Of a DNA stretch of 64,000 nt, positions 42,809 to 51,365 are shown one piece after another. The stretch spans positions 186,001-250,000 of the forward strand of contig JBIIHQ010000001.1 of assembly GCA_044235645.1 (NCBI GenBank), read 5' to 3'. The position numbers and the translations under genes were made by a program. The notes beneath the pieces are model-generated. The model saw only the letters and a list, made by a program, of their open reading frames with translations, was not told where the DNA came from and made no database searches. Source of the stretch: OMIW01 sp044235645. GTDB lineage: Bacteria > Bdellovibrionota_C > UBA2361 > OMIW01. Numbering within the stretch: position 1 is the stretch's first letter; every line of letters begins with the position of its first letter.

Positions 42809-43393
42809 ATGACCCGAATTGATACTACTACCCCTCCTCCTATTGCGGGCTCGCTTGCCGACGAGGTGATTTGCCGTCGGATCGTTTTGGGAGAGCGGGA
42901 GCTGTTTGCTGAGATTGTCTCTCGATATCAGGGGGCGATTTTTCGGCTTTGTTTGCGGGCGATGGGAAACCATCACGATGCAGAAGAGGTTGCGCAGGAG
43001 GTTTTTCTAAGGGCGTTTCGGGGGTTGAAGCACTTTAATGGGAGTGCCCGTTTTTCGACGTGGCTGACGAGGATCGCGCTCAATCAAATAAGTTCAGTAT
43101 TCGGATCGAAACAGAGTCGCATACAGCGGCGGTGCGATCTTTTTGAAACAGAGCAGCATGGGGGCGCAGCTACTAGTGAGGAGATTGAGAGTGGCGCGAT
43201 GGCGGAGCGAATGGTGGTGGGAATTCGGCAGCTCAAGCCGATGTTTCGCGATGTGATCATCCTGTGTGGTTTCGAGGGGCGACCGTACGAAGAGGTTGCG
43301 CAGCTCATAGGCATTCCCGTCGGAACTGTTCGCTCGCGGCTCAATGCGGCCCGGATCGAGCTAAGAAAAATCATCGATGCAGAGCTGAGTTAG
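42809..43393 (+). CDS. ECF-family RNA polymerase sigma factor
   Basis: The 194-residue product has sigma region 2 (FAEIVSRYQGAIFRLCLRAM, HHDAEEVAQEVFLRAFRGL and FSTWLTRIALNQ) and region 4 (FRDVIILCGFEGRPYEEVAQ, then a GTVRSRLNAARIEL helix-turn-helix) with a short linker. It lacks region 3, so it is an ECF (group 4) factor. ATG 42809 is used; a TTG at 42794 lies inside the T-tract of the leader hairpin. The next gene, which begins 11 bases after the stop, encodes the likely membrane anti-sigma/vWA partner. It is preceded by a matching ECF promoter. Confidence 0.9.
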   Translation: MTRIDTTTPPPIAGSLADEVICRRIVLGERELFAEIVSRYQGAIFRLCLRAMGNHHDAEEVAQEVFLRAFRGLKHFNGSARFSTWLTRIALNQISSVFGSKQSRIQRRCDLFETEQHGGAATSEEIESGAMAERMVVGIRQLKPMFRDVIILCGFEGRPYEEVAQLIGIPVGTVRSRLNAARIELRKIIDAELS

Positions 43394-43403
43394 TGAGAGC
43401 GTT

Positions 43404-45668
43404 ATGGCACGAAAAAAAGACAGTACTGATTCACCGATAGATCAATTTATTGGGCTCATTGATGAGTCGCTATCTCTTCACGAGGCAGAAGAGCTCCGTA
43501 GGAAAATTGATATTGATCCAAACCTTCGGAGTGAATTCGAACAGTATTGTCGGATCGTTGCGGGTGAGAAGCGAGTGCAATCGGTGACAGGAGAACCGTC
43601 AGCTGATTTTTTAGAACAGGTGATGACTAACGTTCGGAATGAGCCGGATGAAGGTCTGAAGTTAACGCAGTGGGAGATGGTGGTTATGCAGTACAAGAAG
43701 TATCGGAATGTGAGGGTTGGGGCGATTGCGACGGGTGGGATTGTTTGTTTGGCGTTGTTGTTGCCGGAAGGGGAGGTGGGGAGCGGTGATCAGGCAATGA
43801 GAAGAGTTGATTCAGGATATTCGCCTGTGGCGACATATAACGATGATAGGGTTGCTGAAGCAGCTCCAAAAACAGTATTGGATTTGCTCTTCGGGGAAAA
43901 AAAGGAGGTCGAAAGTTTCACGCTAGAAGGATTAGATGTCTCTTCGATTCATCGGAAGAACCCTCAACCAAAAGAAGAGTCAGTAACTGAACTGTCCACA
44001 CGATGGAATGAAGAACTCATTCAATTGCGCAACCAGAGTGAGCAGGCAACGTCCAATCGAAGAAATTCGCTTACTCAATACCAAGAAAAGTCGGCTGCAG
44101 TCCTCAAGCGAATGATCGATACAAGTAGTGATGCATTGGCGGGTCCTCCATCGACAGAGCAGCCGATGCTCCCGGATCTGGCTGGTATGCCTTACCCGTA
44201 CCCGAGGTCAGACATCCCATCGACAGACTCTGCGCATCCAACCTTGGCTCAACCCAACACTCCTTACCGCCAGGCTATAACCCAACTCTTCCAACTCACC
44301 TCTTCCGCACCCCATTCCACCTTCTCAATGGACGTGGACACAGGCAGCTACACGAACGCACGGAAGATCCTCCGGAGTGGTCGGCGGCCCTCGGCTGATT
44401 TGGTGCGGGCCGAGGAGTTTATCAATTACTTCTCGTATCAACATCCAACCAACACGGAAAAACCGTTTTCCACTGTGTACGACATAGCTCCGTCACCGAT
44501 GACGAAGGGGGCGAAGATTTTGCGCATCGGTGTGAAATCGCGCGAGAGTATTGCATCGGATAAACCGTGGAACCTGGTGTTTTTGATCGATACCTCGGGG
44601 TCGATGGCAGATCACAATAAGCTGCCGATGGTAAAGCAGGCGCTCAAGCTCCTTGCGGGGAAGATGCGTGCCTCTGATCGTCTCAGTATTGTGACGTATG
44701 CAAATGGGTCACAGGTTGCACTTCCGCCGACGAGTAGTGGCGAGCTTGATCGGATCAACGGAGTGATTGATGGATTAACGGCCGAGGGTGGAACGAATGG
44801 CCACGCCGGTATAACCCTCGCCTATCAAGCGGCTCAACAGGGATTTATTCCTAACGGTGTAAATCGGGTTATCCTTGCGACTGATGGAGACTTTAATGTT
44901 GGCATAACGAATCACGATGAACTTATCAACGAGATTCAACGGCAACGGTTGAAGAATGTTTCACTAACGACAGTCGGAGTCGGAGAGGCAAATTATAAAG
45001 AGCATTTAATGGAGCAGCTTGCTGATAAAGGTGATGGAAATTACTTTTATCTTGATACCTTCGATGAGGCGCGGAAGGTGTTTGGTCACGATCTGGTAAG
45101 CACGATAGACACAGTTGCAAAGGATGCCAAAATTCAGGTCGAGTTTAATCCAGCGGCGGTGTCGCAGTATCGTCTCATCGGCTACGAGAACCGCGCTCTT
45201 GCGGCGCATCAATTTACCGATAATTCAGTCGATGCGGGTGAGGTCGGAGCAGGGCAGAGTGTAACTGCGCTCTATGAGGTTGTCCTTGCGGGGGATCAGA
45301 TAACGCCAGGAGGAGGTATGGTTGAAACCCGCTATGGGCCGACACCGGCGCCGAGTCCGACGCCCGGTCATCGTCCGGAGGAATTCGGATTTGTCCGGAT
45401 TCGGTTCCAGGATCCAACGAGCAAAGAGGTGGAGCAGCTCTCCTTTCCGATGATGACCGAGCAGGTGCAGAGCTCGCTTGCAGAATCTTCGGAGAACCTC
45501 CGATTTGCTGCGGCAGTAGCAGCATTTGCTGAAAAACTTCGTGGTGTGCCGATGAGTGCGACCTATGCTGAGATAGCAGATCTTGCACAGGGTGCGCGTG
45601 GAAGCGATCCTGATGGTCGTCGTGCGGAGTTTATATTTCTGGTGCGAGAAGCCGGGTCTATTCCGTAG
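43404..45668 (+). CDS. Membrane vWA-domain protein with anti-sigma-like N-terminus (YfbK type)
   Basis: The 754-residue product begins with about 95 cytoplasmic residues resembling the helical anti-sigma region (DQFIGLIDESLSLHEAEELR and DPNLRSEFEQYC). A transmembrane helix follows at about 103-121 (GAIATGGIVCLALLL), then a Ser/Thr/Pro-rich linker to about 285. A YfbK-like part comes next: TFSMDVDTGSYTNARKIL, a vWA domain with MIDAS DTSGSMAD (about residue 396), a TDGDFNVGITNHDEL strand and a C-terminal DUF3520-like region. The gene starts 11 bases after the sigma stop. The layout suggests that an extracytoplasmic metal-dependent binding domain controls sigma release, which is inferred. Confidence 0.85.
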   Translation: MARKKDSTDSPIDQFIGLIDESLSLHEAEELRRKIDIDPNLRSEFEQYCRIVAGEKRVQSVTGEPSADFLEQVMTNVRNEPDEGLKLTQWEMVVMQYKKYRNVRVGAIATGGIVCLALLLPEGEVGSGDQAMRRVDSGYSPVATYNDDRVAEAAPKTVLDLLFGEKKEVESFTLEGLDVSSIHRKNPQPKEESVTELSTRWNEELIQLRNQSEQATSNRRNSLTQYQEKSAAVLKRMIDTSSDALAGPPSTEQPMLPDLAGMPYPYPRSDIPSTDSAHPTLAQPNTPYRQAITQLFQLTSSAPHSTFSMDVDTGSYTNARKILRSGRRPSADLVRAEEFINYFSYQHPTNTEKPFSTVYDIAPSPMTKGAKILRIGVKSRESIASDKPWNLVFLIDTSGSMADHNKLPMVKQALKLLAGKMRASDRLSIVTYANGSQVALPPTSSGELDRINGVIDGLTAEGGTNGHAGITLAYQAAQQGFIPNGVNRVILATDGDFNVGITNHDELINEIQRQRLKNVSLTTVGVGEANYKEHLMEQLADKGDGNYFYLDTFDEARKVFGHDLVSTIDTVAKDAKIQVEFNPAAVSQYRLIGYENRALAAHQFTDNSVDAGEVGAGQSVTALYEVVLAGDQITPGGGMVETRYGPTPAPSPTPGHRPEEFGFVRIRFQDPTSKEVEQLSFPMMTEQVQSSLAESSENLRFAAAVAAFAEKLRGVPMSATYAEIADLAQGARGSDPDGRRAEFIFLVREAGSIP

Positions 45669-45705
45669 AGGAATAGGGACTAAGGGATAAGGGGAGGAGT
45701 TCTGA

Positions 45706-46026
45706 ATGTACTGCTCCCCGATTGAACGCCAAGACCGAAAATGTCACCTGAATAAACCATCTTCCAATCTTTTCTCATGGATCGAGAACATCAATTCGAG
45801 TACGAGGATGTGTGAGGTGCCACCCGGTCAACAAAAAGATGACCCGCATCTCTCAGACTTTGACTCATGGGGTGATATCGAGATACCGTTAGCGAGCTTA
45901 AGGCTCAAAAATGAGGCCGAATTGTTGCTTGGCTGCCTCGCCTGGGTTCTTTGCGGCAACCTGAAGGCAGTAGGGGGAAGTATGGCAAATAGGTCGAAAG
46001 ACAAAAGGGTCCTGTGTTTACTTTAA
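45706..46026 (+). CDS. Small hypothetical ORF with a strong ribosome-binding site
   Basis: ATG 45706 is preceded at six bases by GGGGAGGAG (45691-45699), the strongest ribosome site in this part of the window. The 106-residue frame has cysteines scattered through it and a hydrophobic stretch (LLLGCLAWVLCGNL) near residue 75-90. No family is recognised. It lies between the vWA gene and the second Ddl gene, all on the same strand, so it may belong to the sigma operon. Composition is not strongly protein-like, so confidence is limited. Confidence 0.4.
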   Translation: MYCSPIERQDRKCHLNKPSSNLFSWIENINSSTRMCEVPPGQQKDDPHLSDFDSWGDIEIPLASLRLKNEAELLLGCLAWVLCGNLKAVGGSMANRSKDKRVLCLL

Positions 46027-46045
46027 AAAATGAGCGGAGCTCTTC

Positions 46046-47086
46046 ATGACTGTTCCTCGGAACCAGATCATAGTTCTCTTCGGTGGTACGAGCAGTGAAC
46101 GTCTCGTTGCAACCGCGAGTGCTCAACATATTGCCGATCAAATTCCTGACGCAACATTTTGGTTTTGGATGAACGAGGGCAGTGTTAGCGAGGTGAATCG
46201 TGATGAGTTGATGGGTCACTACAATCCCTTCAAGGTTGAGTTCCGTCCCGAGGTACGAAAGTTTGAATGGTCTTCTGTTGATGAAGCGCTTGATGAGGGG
46301 GTGCGTCGCCAAGCAATATTTTTCCTCTCGCTGCATGGCGGAGAGGGTGAGGATGGTAGTCTCCAACAAAAATTAGAGTCTCGCCGACTCGCGTTTACCG
46401 GATCTGGCTCAGAAGCAAGCGCGCTTGCCTTTGATAAAGGCTGGGCAAGAGCAACGGTTACGAAATCTGATATCAAGGTTGCTGCAGCGGTCAATGTAAC
46501 TGTCGGAGATGAAGGCGATTACCAAGAATTGAAATCACTACACAGGATGCACCGTCAGTTAGTAGCGAAGCCGCTCCGCGATGGATCGAGTGTGGGTCTT
46601 GCGTTTCTCAGTTCTCCCGATGAACTCGATTCCTGGTGGTGGAGCAATGAAACCAGGGGTCGTAAGTACCTTGTTGAGGAACGGCTCTTCGGGCGTGAGT
46701 TCACCGTTGGCGTAGCCGACCTTGGGGAGGGAGCGCACCCGCTACCGGTATCAGAGGTTGTTATTACCGATCCTGGAGGTGCATTTGATTATGATGGTAA
46801 ATATCTTGGTCGTGGTACGAGGGAGATCACCCCAGCGACGGTTACTGATCAAGAGCGCGCCCTTCTTCACCATCTTGGTCTGACAGCTCATAACTGTCTG
46901 GGGTGCTTTGGATACAGCCGCACCGATGTGATTATGGGACCGAAGGGTACCTATTTTCTTGAAACTAACACTCTGCCCGGACTTACCCGTGCCTCGTTCA
47001 TCCCTCAGCAGCTCGCAGCTGTCGGGATCTCCATGAGCACATTTCTGTCCGCACAGATTGATCTTGCGAGGCAGCGCTATGACTGA
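46046..47086 (+). CDS. Second D-alanine--D-alanine ligase-type ATP-grasp protein
   Basis: The 346-residue product has all Ddl motifs: LFGGTSSERLVATASAQH at the N-terminus, LHGGEGEDGSLQQKLE, TGSGSEASALAFDKGWA, the ATP loop VAKPLRDGSSVGL and the Mg-binding FLETNTLPGLTRASFIP. Length is typical. It differs considerably from the ddl at 27642, so this is not a recent duplicate. It may make D-Ala-D-Ala under special conditions or join different amino acids. GGAG lies upstream of ATG 46046. It follows the sigma/vWA genes on the same strand. Confidence 0.85.
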   Translation: MTVPRNQIIVLFGGTSSERLVATASAQHIADQIPDATFWFWMNEGSVSEVNRDELMGHYNPFKVEFRPEVRKFEWSSVDEALDEGVRRQAIFFLSLHGGEGEDGSLQQKLESRRLAFTGSGSEASALAFDKGWARATVTKSDIKVAAAVNVTVGDEGDYQELKSLHRMHRQLVAKPLRDGSSVGLAFLSSPDELDSWWWSNETRGRKYLVEERLFGREFTVGVADLGEGAHPLPVSEVVITDPGGAFDYDGKYLGRGTREITPATVTDQERALLHHLGLTAHNCLGCFGYSRTDVIMGPKGTYFLETNTLPGLTRASFIPQQLAAVGISMSTFLSAQIDLARQRYD

Positions 47087-47556
47087 GTTTAGAGCATCAT
47101 CGATACTCTCATTCGTGAATGGATCCTGACGGCTTGGTGCTCCTACTTATTCATCCATCGCCCCCCCTCGATAACGAGCGGACCGAATGGCGACCTAACC
47201 CGATGCAACGAGCAGCAGGTGAGTCGTCCTACCTAACATGTCCAGGAGATGGTGCCGCACTTGAAGCATGAGTATGCAGCCCTGCTCTGATCGATCAGGC
47301 TAAACCCCCACTCGGATGGAGATGTTTTTTTTCCCATTCGAAGGAGCCTACAATCGAGGGCTCAGTGGCGGTGCCAGCTCTCAGCAGTGAGGATGTCTGC
47401 CAATTAAACCTCATAGATTGATTATTTCGGCCAAAGAACCCTTTCTAAGTGATCTCCCGAAACTGAACTGAGTAAGTTTTTCTCATGTGGATTGACTTTT
47501 AGTGTGCGCGAGCAATCAGGCCAAACTGCCTTTAGTGACGTAAATTAAGTCCTCTG
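47087..47556. other. Spacer between second ddl and terB-like gene, nothing recognised
   Basis: No frame of useful length or with a ribosome site is seen on either strand across these 470 bases. One T8 tract (about 47323-47330) has no stem before it. The stretch separates convergent genes. Confidence 0.5.
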
Positions 47557-48048
47557 CTAAAACAGATCGCCGTCATCATCGTTTGGCCCTCCTTTATCAA
47601 GTTCATCGGGCTGAATTCCCAATAATTCGCGAAACCGTCTCCGATGATAGATCTCGAATCCATCTTGAACGCCGTCAGCATCCATGACGTCGTCAATGCA
47701 CCTCGCAACCAGTCGAAGTTCGTCTGAATTCAATTGCTCTCTAAGTCTAAGGGCGTATTCAGATGTGCTCCGCAAATTTTTAAGGATTGTTACCGCTTCA
47801 TTTATCTGTCGTTGGGCACGGTCACGAGGAGTCCCGAAAACCCGATGAAGTGCCATGGTAATCACCATGTATTCCTTTTGAGCGAACCCCTCATCACTTG
47901 AAGCGAGCTCAACGAGGAGAACGGCGAGAGCAACTTCGAGTTGCTGCTGGGTTGATGCATTTTTTCTCCCGTTACCACTTTGCTGGCCAAGGTTTCCAGA
48001 GAAAAATCCTGTTCCACCCTGTGCTCGCTTTTCATCTTCAAAAGTCAT
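47557..48048 (-). CDS. TerB-like protein, copy A
   Basis: The 163-residue product has a short polar N-terminus (EDEKRAQGGTGFFSGN) and a helical TerB-like core: LEVALAVLLVELASSDEGFA, KEYMVITMALHRVFG, LRLVARCIDDVMDADGVQDG and the terminal YHRRRFRELLGI with an acidic tail. The DEGF and DADGV acidic pairs recall TerB metal sites. I use ATG 48048; ATG 48078 is also in frame. Copy B at 48719 has the same length and very similar sequence, so the two arose by duplication. The function of such single-domain TerB-like proteins is unknown. Confidence 0.8.
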   Translation of the reverse strand: MTFEDEKRAQGGTGFFSGNLGQQSGNGRKNASTQQQLEVALAVLLVELASSDEGFAQKEYMVITMALHRVFGTPRDRAQRQINEAVTILKNLRSTSEYALRLREQLNSDELRLVARCIDDVMDADGVQDGFEIYHRRRFRELLGIQPDELDKGGPNDDDGDLF

Positions 48049-48215
48049 CGCACTCTCCATCTTATTAAAATGACTCAAGAAAGTTTATTTTTTGGCTATG
48101 GGCTTGTCATTTCGCACCCTCCCTTGTCAATCTATCGGCAGATTGTCGCTGCGCGTTTAATCCCGATTCACTCGTGCCCCTGTTTCCCTGATCGACCACT
48201 GACTGACTCACTATG

Positions 48216-48510
48216 TCAGCAAATCTCTAGATACCAAATATCAATAAGTTCCATCGACCTTCCGTCATGTGCAGCCACGAGAGGCTGATCGAATTGGATT
48301 TGAGTGACAAGATGGAGCTCCTCTTGAATGGAAGCAATCGGAGGTTTACCTTTGGATATTTCCGCGAGAAGGAGCTGACCGGATTTTCTTGAAATTCCGA
48401 GTTTTGGTCAGTAGTCTACACAGGTCGCCATCGGAATCGAGGATTGCCTCCAAACCTCGGGAGTATGTATCTGTCCTAATTGGAGATTTTCACGAGCTCA
48501 CCGATCGAAA
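48216..48510 (-). pseudogene. Decayed copy of the kdsD C-terminal (CBS) region
   Basis: Translating the minus strand gives two pieces in different frames that align to the C-terminus of the intact KdsD at 49271. ILDSDGDLCRLLTK matches GIFTDGDLRRLLIR of KdsD. After a frameshift and stop, a second piece contains IASIQEELHLVTQIQFDQ, matching TASVREALDLITQLQVDQ, and continues with LVAAHDGRSMELIDIWYL against LLVVGDSGGPEGLVDIQDL. The SIS domain is missing; only about 500 bases separate the two terB copies. This is a truncated, frameshifted kdsD remnant from duplication of the kdsD-terB unit. The 5' limit is approximate. Confidence 0.8.
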
Positions 48511-48718
48511 CGCGACCCGAGGATAATTCGATAGCGTCTCAGTGGTACTTCTCCATCATGGGGTAATGAGGATTGCCGCCAATCAAAAAATGCCGCATAT
48601 CGGCGGTCTCTCTCGTGCAGGCTGTCGATCCTCTGTGAGCTTGTATGCTGTTCATATTACCCATTCATGGAAGCCACGTCGTAATAACGGGTAGCCACGC
48701 CCGAGTTCCTAATTATGC

Positions 48719-49210
48719 CTAAAAAAGCTCTTCCTCCTCATCCTGATCAACCGTTTTATCCAAATCAACAGCCTGTATTCCCAACAACTCTCGAAACCGC
48801 GTCCGGTGGTAGATCTCGAATCCATCCTGAACTCCATCGGCATCCATGACATCGTCGATGCATCGGGCGACGAGTGTAAGTTCCTTGGAGGTGAGGTGCT
48901 CTCTCAACCTGAGTGCGTACTTGGAGGTGCTTCGCAAATTTTTCAATATTGTGACTGCTTCGTTGATGTGCCGTTGAGCGCGGTCGCGGGCGACTCCAAA
49001 GACCCGATGGAGGGCCATGATGATGACCTGGTACTCCTTTTGAGCGAACCCCTCGTCGCTTGAGGCAAGCTCAACGAGGAGTACGGCGAGAGCGAGTTCG
49101 AGCTGCTGCTGCGAGGCCGAATTTTTCTTTCGGTGACCGCTCTGATACGCGAACCTTCCGGAGAAGAAGCCACCGCCGCTCTGAAACCGTTTATGATCTC
49201 CAAGAGTCAT
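48719..49210 (-). CDS. TerB-like protein, copy B
   Basis: The 163-residue product is a close paralogue of the copy ending at 47557: shared segments include LAVLLVELASSDEGFAQKEY, NEAVTILKNLRSTS and CIDDVMDADGVQDGFEIYH. Differences concentrate in the N-terminal 30 residues and the acidic tail (EEEELF). ATG 49210 is used because its N-terminus (MTLGDHKRF) parallels MTFEDEKRA of copy A. It lies 60 bases downstream of kdsD on the same strand and is probably cotranscribed. A link to KDO or LPS is suggested only by this pairing, which is repeated in the decayed copy. Confidence 0.8.
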   Translation of the reverse strand: MTLGDHKRFQSGGGFFSGRFAYQSGHRKKNSASQQQLELALAVLLVELASSDEGFAQKEYQVIIMALHRVFGVARDRAQRHINEAVTILKNLRSTSKYALRLREHLTSKELTLVARCIDDVMDADGVQDGFEIYHRTRFRELLGIQAVDLDKTVDQDEEEELF

Positions 49211-49270
49211 TTCATGTTCCTCCCAGCTCACCCCATGCGAAAATCTGGCTTCCAAGATTCGTCACGTAAT

Positions 49271-50341
49271 TCATCCGTTTGATCTAATAACTGGCTCTCC
49301 TCGCAAAAAACCGGCGAGATCTTGGATATCTACCAATCCTTCCGGCCCTCCCGAATCTCCGACGACCAGGAGCTGATCGACCTGGAGTTGAGTGATCAGG
49401 TCCAGCGCTTCGCGAACAGAGGCGGTGGGGGGGATTACCTTGGGGTTTTTTCCCATGACGGTACTGACTGGCCTATCGAGGAGATCGGAGTGACGGATCA
49501 GCAATCTCCTGAGGTCTCCATCAGTAAATATTCCCGCGAGTTTTCCTGTTTTCGCAATCACGGCTGCCGCTCCTGGGCTCCGCGGGGTCTGACAAAATGC
49601 GGCAATGACATCTCTTACTGATGCGGTTTCCTCGACGATACAGAGGTACTCACCTACCCGCATAACCTCGGAGACTTGAACGAGCCTTCGACCAATGTCT
49701 CCGGCCGGGTGGAGGCGTCCGTATTGAATGCGATCGAATCCCCGAACGACGCAGCTCGCCATTGCGATTGCATCCGAAATGGCGAGCATGACCGTTGTGC
49801 TCGAAGTCGGGGCGATGTAGAGGGGAGGACACTCTTCGATTGCACCGAGCTCGATTACCTGATCGCTCAGCCGCCCAAGTGAGGAATCCTTTGATTGGGT
49901 TATCCCCAGGATTTTACAGGAACGTTCTCTCAGTCGCGGAATGAGAGATACGATTTCGTGAGACTCCCCCGAGAATGAAAAGATTATCGCACTATCTCCG
50001 AGAGCAACTCGGCCGATGTCGCCATGTAATGCCTCCGCCGGGTTGATGAAAAATGAGCTGATGCCGACGCTCGCGAGGGTGGCTGAGAACTTCTGGGCGA
50101 TGTGTCCTGCCTTGCCTATACCGGTTGCGATAACTCTGCCTTGCTCGTTATGACACTGAAGGATTGCTGCGACTGTGTCCTCGAAGGAGGCGGAAAGATG
50201 AGACGCAACCGTATTGAGGGCGCGGGACTGAGTATGGAGGACCGCACGGGCGATGTCGGTGATAGTGGAGCTGGCAACGTCGGAGGATGAATCTCTATCG
50301 TTGGTGGCGAGGGAAAGGTGGGGGCGTTTCGATGTAGTCAT
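49271..50341 (-). CDS. kdsD: D-arabinose-5-phosphate isomerase (KdsD/KpsF) with CBS pair
   Basis: KdsD converts ribulose-5-phosphate to arabinose-5-phosphate, the first step to KDO for LPS. The 356-residue product has an N-terminal SIS domain with TGIGKAGHIAQKFSATLASV, the NPAEALHGDIGRV active-site segment and FSFSGESHEIV, then AIAMASCVVRGF and LHPAGDIGRRL. Two CBS domains follow (EVMRVGEYLCIVEETASVRD; MGKNPKVIPPTASVREALDL). About 40 extra N-terminal residues (Thr/Ser/Asp-rich) precede the usual start, so a later codon may be used. It is the first gene of the kdsD-terB unit. Confidence 0.92.
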   Translation of the reverse strand: MTTSKRPHLSLATNDRDSSSDVASSTITDIARAVLHTQSRALNTVASHLSASFEDTVAAILQCHNEQGRVIATGIGKAGHIAQKFSATLASVGISSFFINPAEALHGDIGRVALGDSAIIFSFSGESHEIVSLIPRLRERSCKILGITQSKDSSLGRLSDQVIELGAIEECPPLYIAPTSSTTVMLAISDAIAMASCVVRGFDRIQYGRLHPAGDIGRRLVQVSEVMRVGEYLCIVEETASVRDVIAAFCQTPRSPGAAAVIAKTGKLAGIFTDGDLRRLLIRHSDLLDRPVSTVMGKNPKVIPPTASVREALDLITQLQVDQLLVVGDSGGPEGLVDIQDLAGFLRGEPVIRSNG

Positions 50342-50602
50342 GTGAGGTATGGTACCGATAGTGGGGGCTTCGATTCAAGCGCGAGGGGGGGGCCTTAGCA
50401 GGGATATTTTGTTGGCAATTTCAGATGGTTGTAAAATTAAGAGGCGTCGCTAAGTCCAGGACAAATCTCGGATCTTTTCGACGCCATCACTTCGCCGATA
50501 CGCTCTCCTCACCCGGAGCAGAAGACGAAAAGACCACGCGAGTCCAATAAGGGCCGTTCGTTGCAATATTCGACTTCCTCATGAGAACCACAAACGCCGA
50601 TT

Positions 50603-51019
50603 ATGCCCGATCTGTCATCACTAGATAAAGCTCTATCGAGCCTCAGCCGCGCTCTTGTCCGGGCACAAGCCGCCCCTAACGACGAGGAGTTGCGCGATGC
50701 TGCTATCCAGCGTTTTGAGTATTGTTTTGAACTGAGCTGGAAAATGCTCAAGCGTCGGTTCGAGGAGGAGCTCCCGTATCCTTCAGCGGTCGATCCCCTC
50801 TCGTTTAAAGAGCTGATTAGAGAGGGATTTAAGAGAGGTTACATTGAAAAGCCGGAGGATTGGTTTCTCTTTCGGGAGCATCGAAATATTGCTTTGCTCA
50901 CCTATCATGAGTCCACAGCGCAGGTGGTGTTCACCTCGGCCGTTCGACTGAACGGTATCGCTCGAGCACTGGATGAGGGATCGAGATCAAGAAATGTCGG
51001 ATCGTCGGATAGCTCGTGA
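50603..51019 (+). CDS. HI0074-family HEPN protein (nucleotidyltransferase partner), active site altered
   Basis: The 138-residue product matches the NTase substrate-binding/HEPN family (HI0074): AIQRFEYCFELSWKMLKRRF is the signature helix, followed by FKELIREGFKRGYIEKPEDW. In toxic HEPN RNases of the HepT group the motif is RX4HXY, usually RN(X)3HTY. Here it reads RNIALLTY, so the catalytic His is Leu while Arg and Tyr remain. ATG 50603 is used. The gene overlaps the partner nucleotidyltransferase gene by about 26 bases. This would be a HepT/MntA-like toxin-antitoxin module, but RNase activity is unlikely. Confidence 0.82.
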   Translation: MPDLSSLDKALSSLSRALVRAQAAPNDEELRDAAIQRFEYCFELSWKMLKRRFEEELPYPSAVDPLSFKELIREGFKRGYIEKPEDWFLFREHRNIALLTYHESTAQVVFTSAVRLNGIARALDEGSRSRNVGSSDSS

Positions 51020-51314
51020 TGAGGCGCAGCTCCGTATCGTGAGGAGAGTTCTTCAGGATCGTCCGCCAGACCATAAAATCCTGATATTTGCGTCCCGAGC
51101 AGCTCCATCGCCGAAGCCTCTCTCCGACCTAGTTATTATTGATCCCCCGGAGATATCTGAAATGGCGGTGGCGCTCATTAAGCTTGACTTCGAAGAGTCC
51201 GATCTTCCCTTTGAGGTAAATGTCTCAGTATGGAGTCAGTTGCCGATATCGCTGAGGGGACGGATCGATCAGGGGCACATGGTATTGGGTGAGGGGGGGC
51301 GATCTAATAATTAA
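50994..51314 (+). CDS. MNT-type minimal nucleotidyltransferase, degenerate
   Basis: The 106-residue product is the usual partner of the HEPN gene and has the fold pattern of HI0073/MntA: a leading helix, LIFASRAAPSPKPLSDLVII, then an FEESDLPFEVNVSVW strand and a C-terminal RIDQGHMVL. The catalytic pattern GSX10DXD is altered: GS is AS, the second Asp is Val (SDLVII), and the late third acidic residue is Asn (VNVS). AMP transfer is thus improbable. ATG 50994 is preferred; ATG 50973 is in frame upstream. The reading frame overlaps the HEPN gene, so the two are coupled. Confidence 0.75.
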   Translation: MSDRRIARDEAQLRIVRRVLQDRPPDHKILIFASRAAPSPKPLSDLVIIDPPEISEMAVALIKLDFEESDLPFEVNVSVWSQLPISLRGRIDQGHMVLGEGGRSNN

Positions 51315-51365
51315 AAAAGTCTGCAGTCACGATTATTACTTAATAAACCGAGTCCTGAGAGCGAA

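Noticed and set aside
48520..48640. DRRYAAFFDWRQ-like translation suggesting a transposase fragment
   Set aside because: The similarity is a vague impression over a few residues with no inverted repeats or other transposase motifs; part of the stretch may simply be further kdsD remnant.
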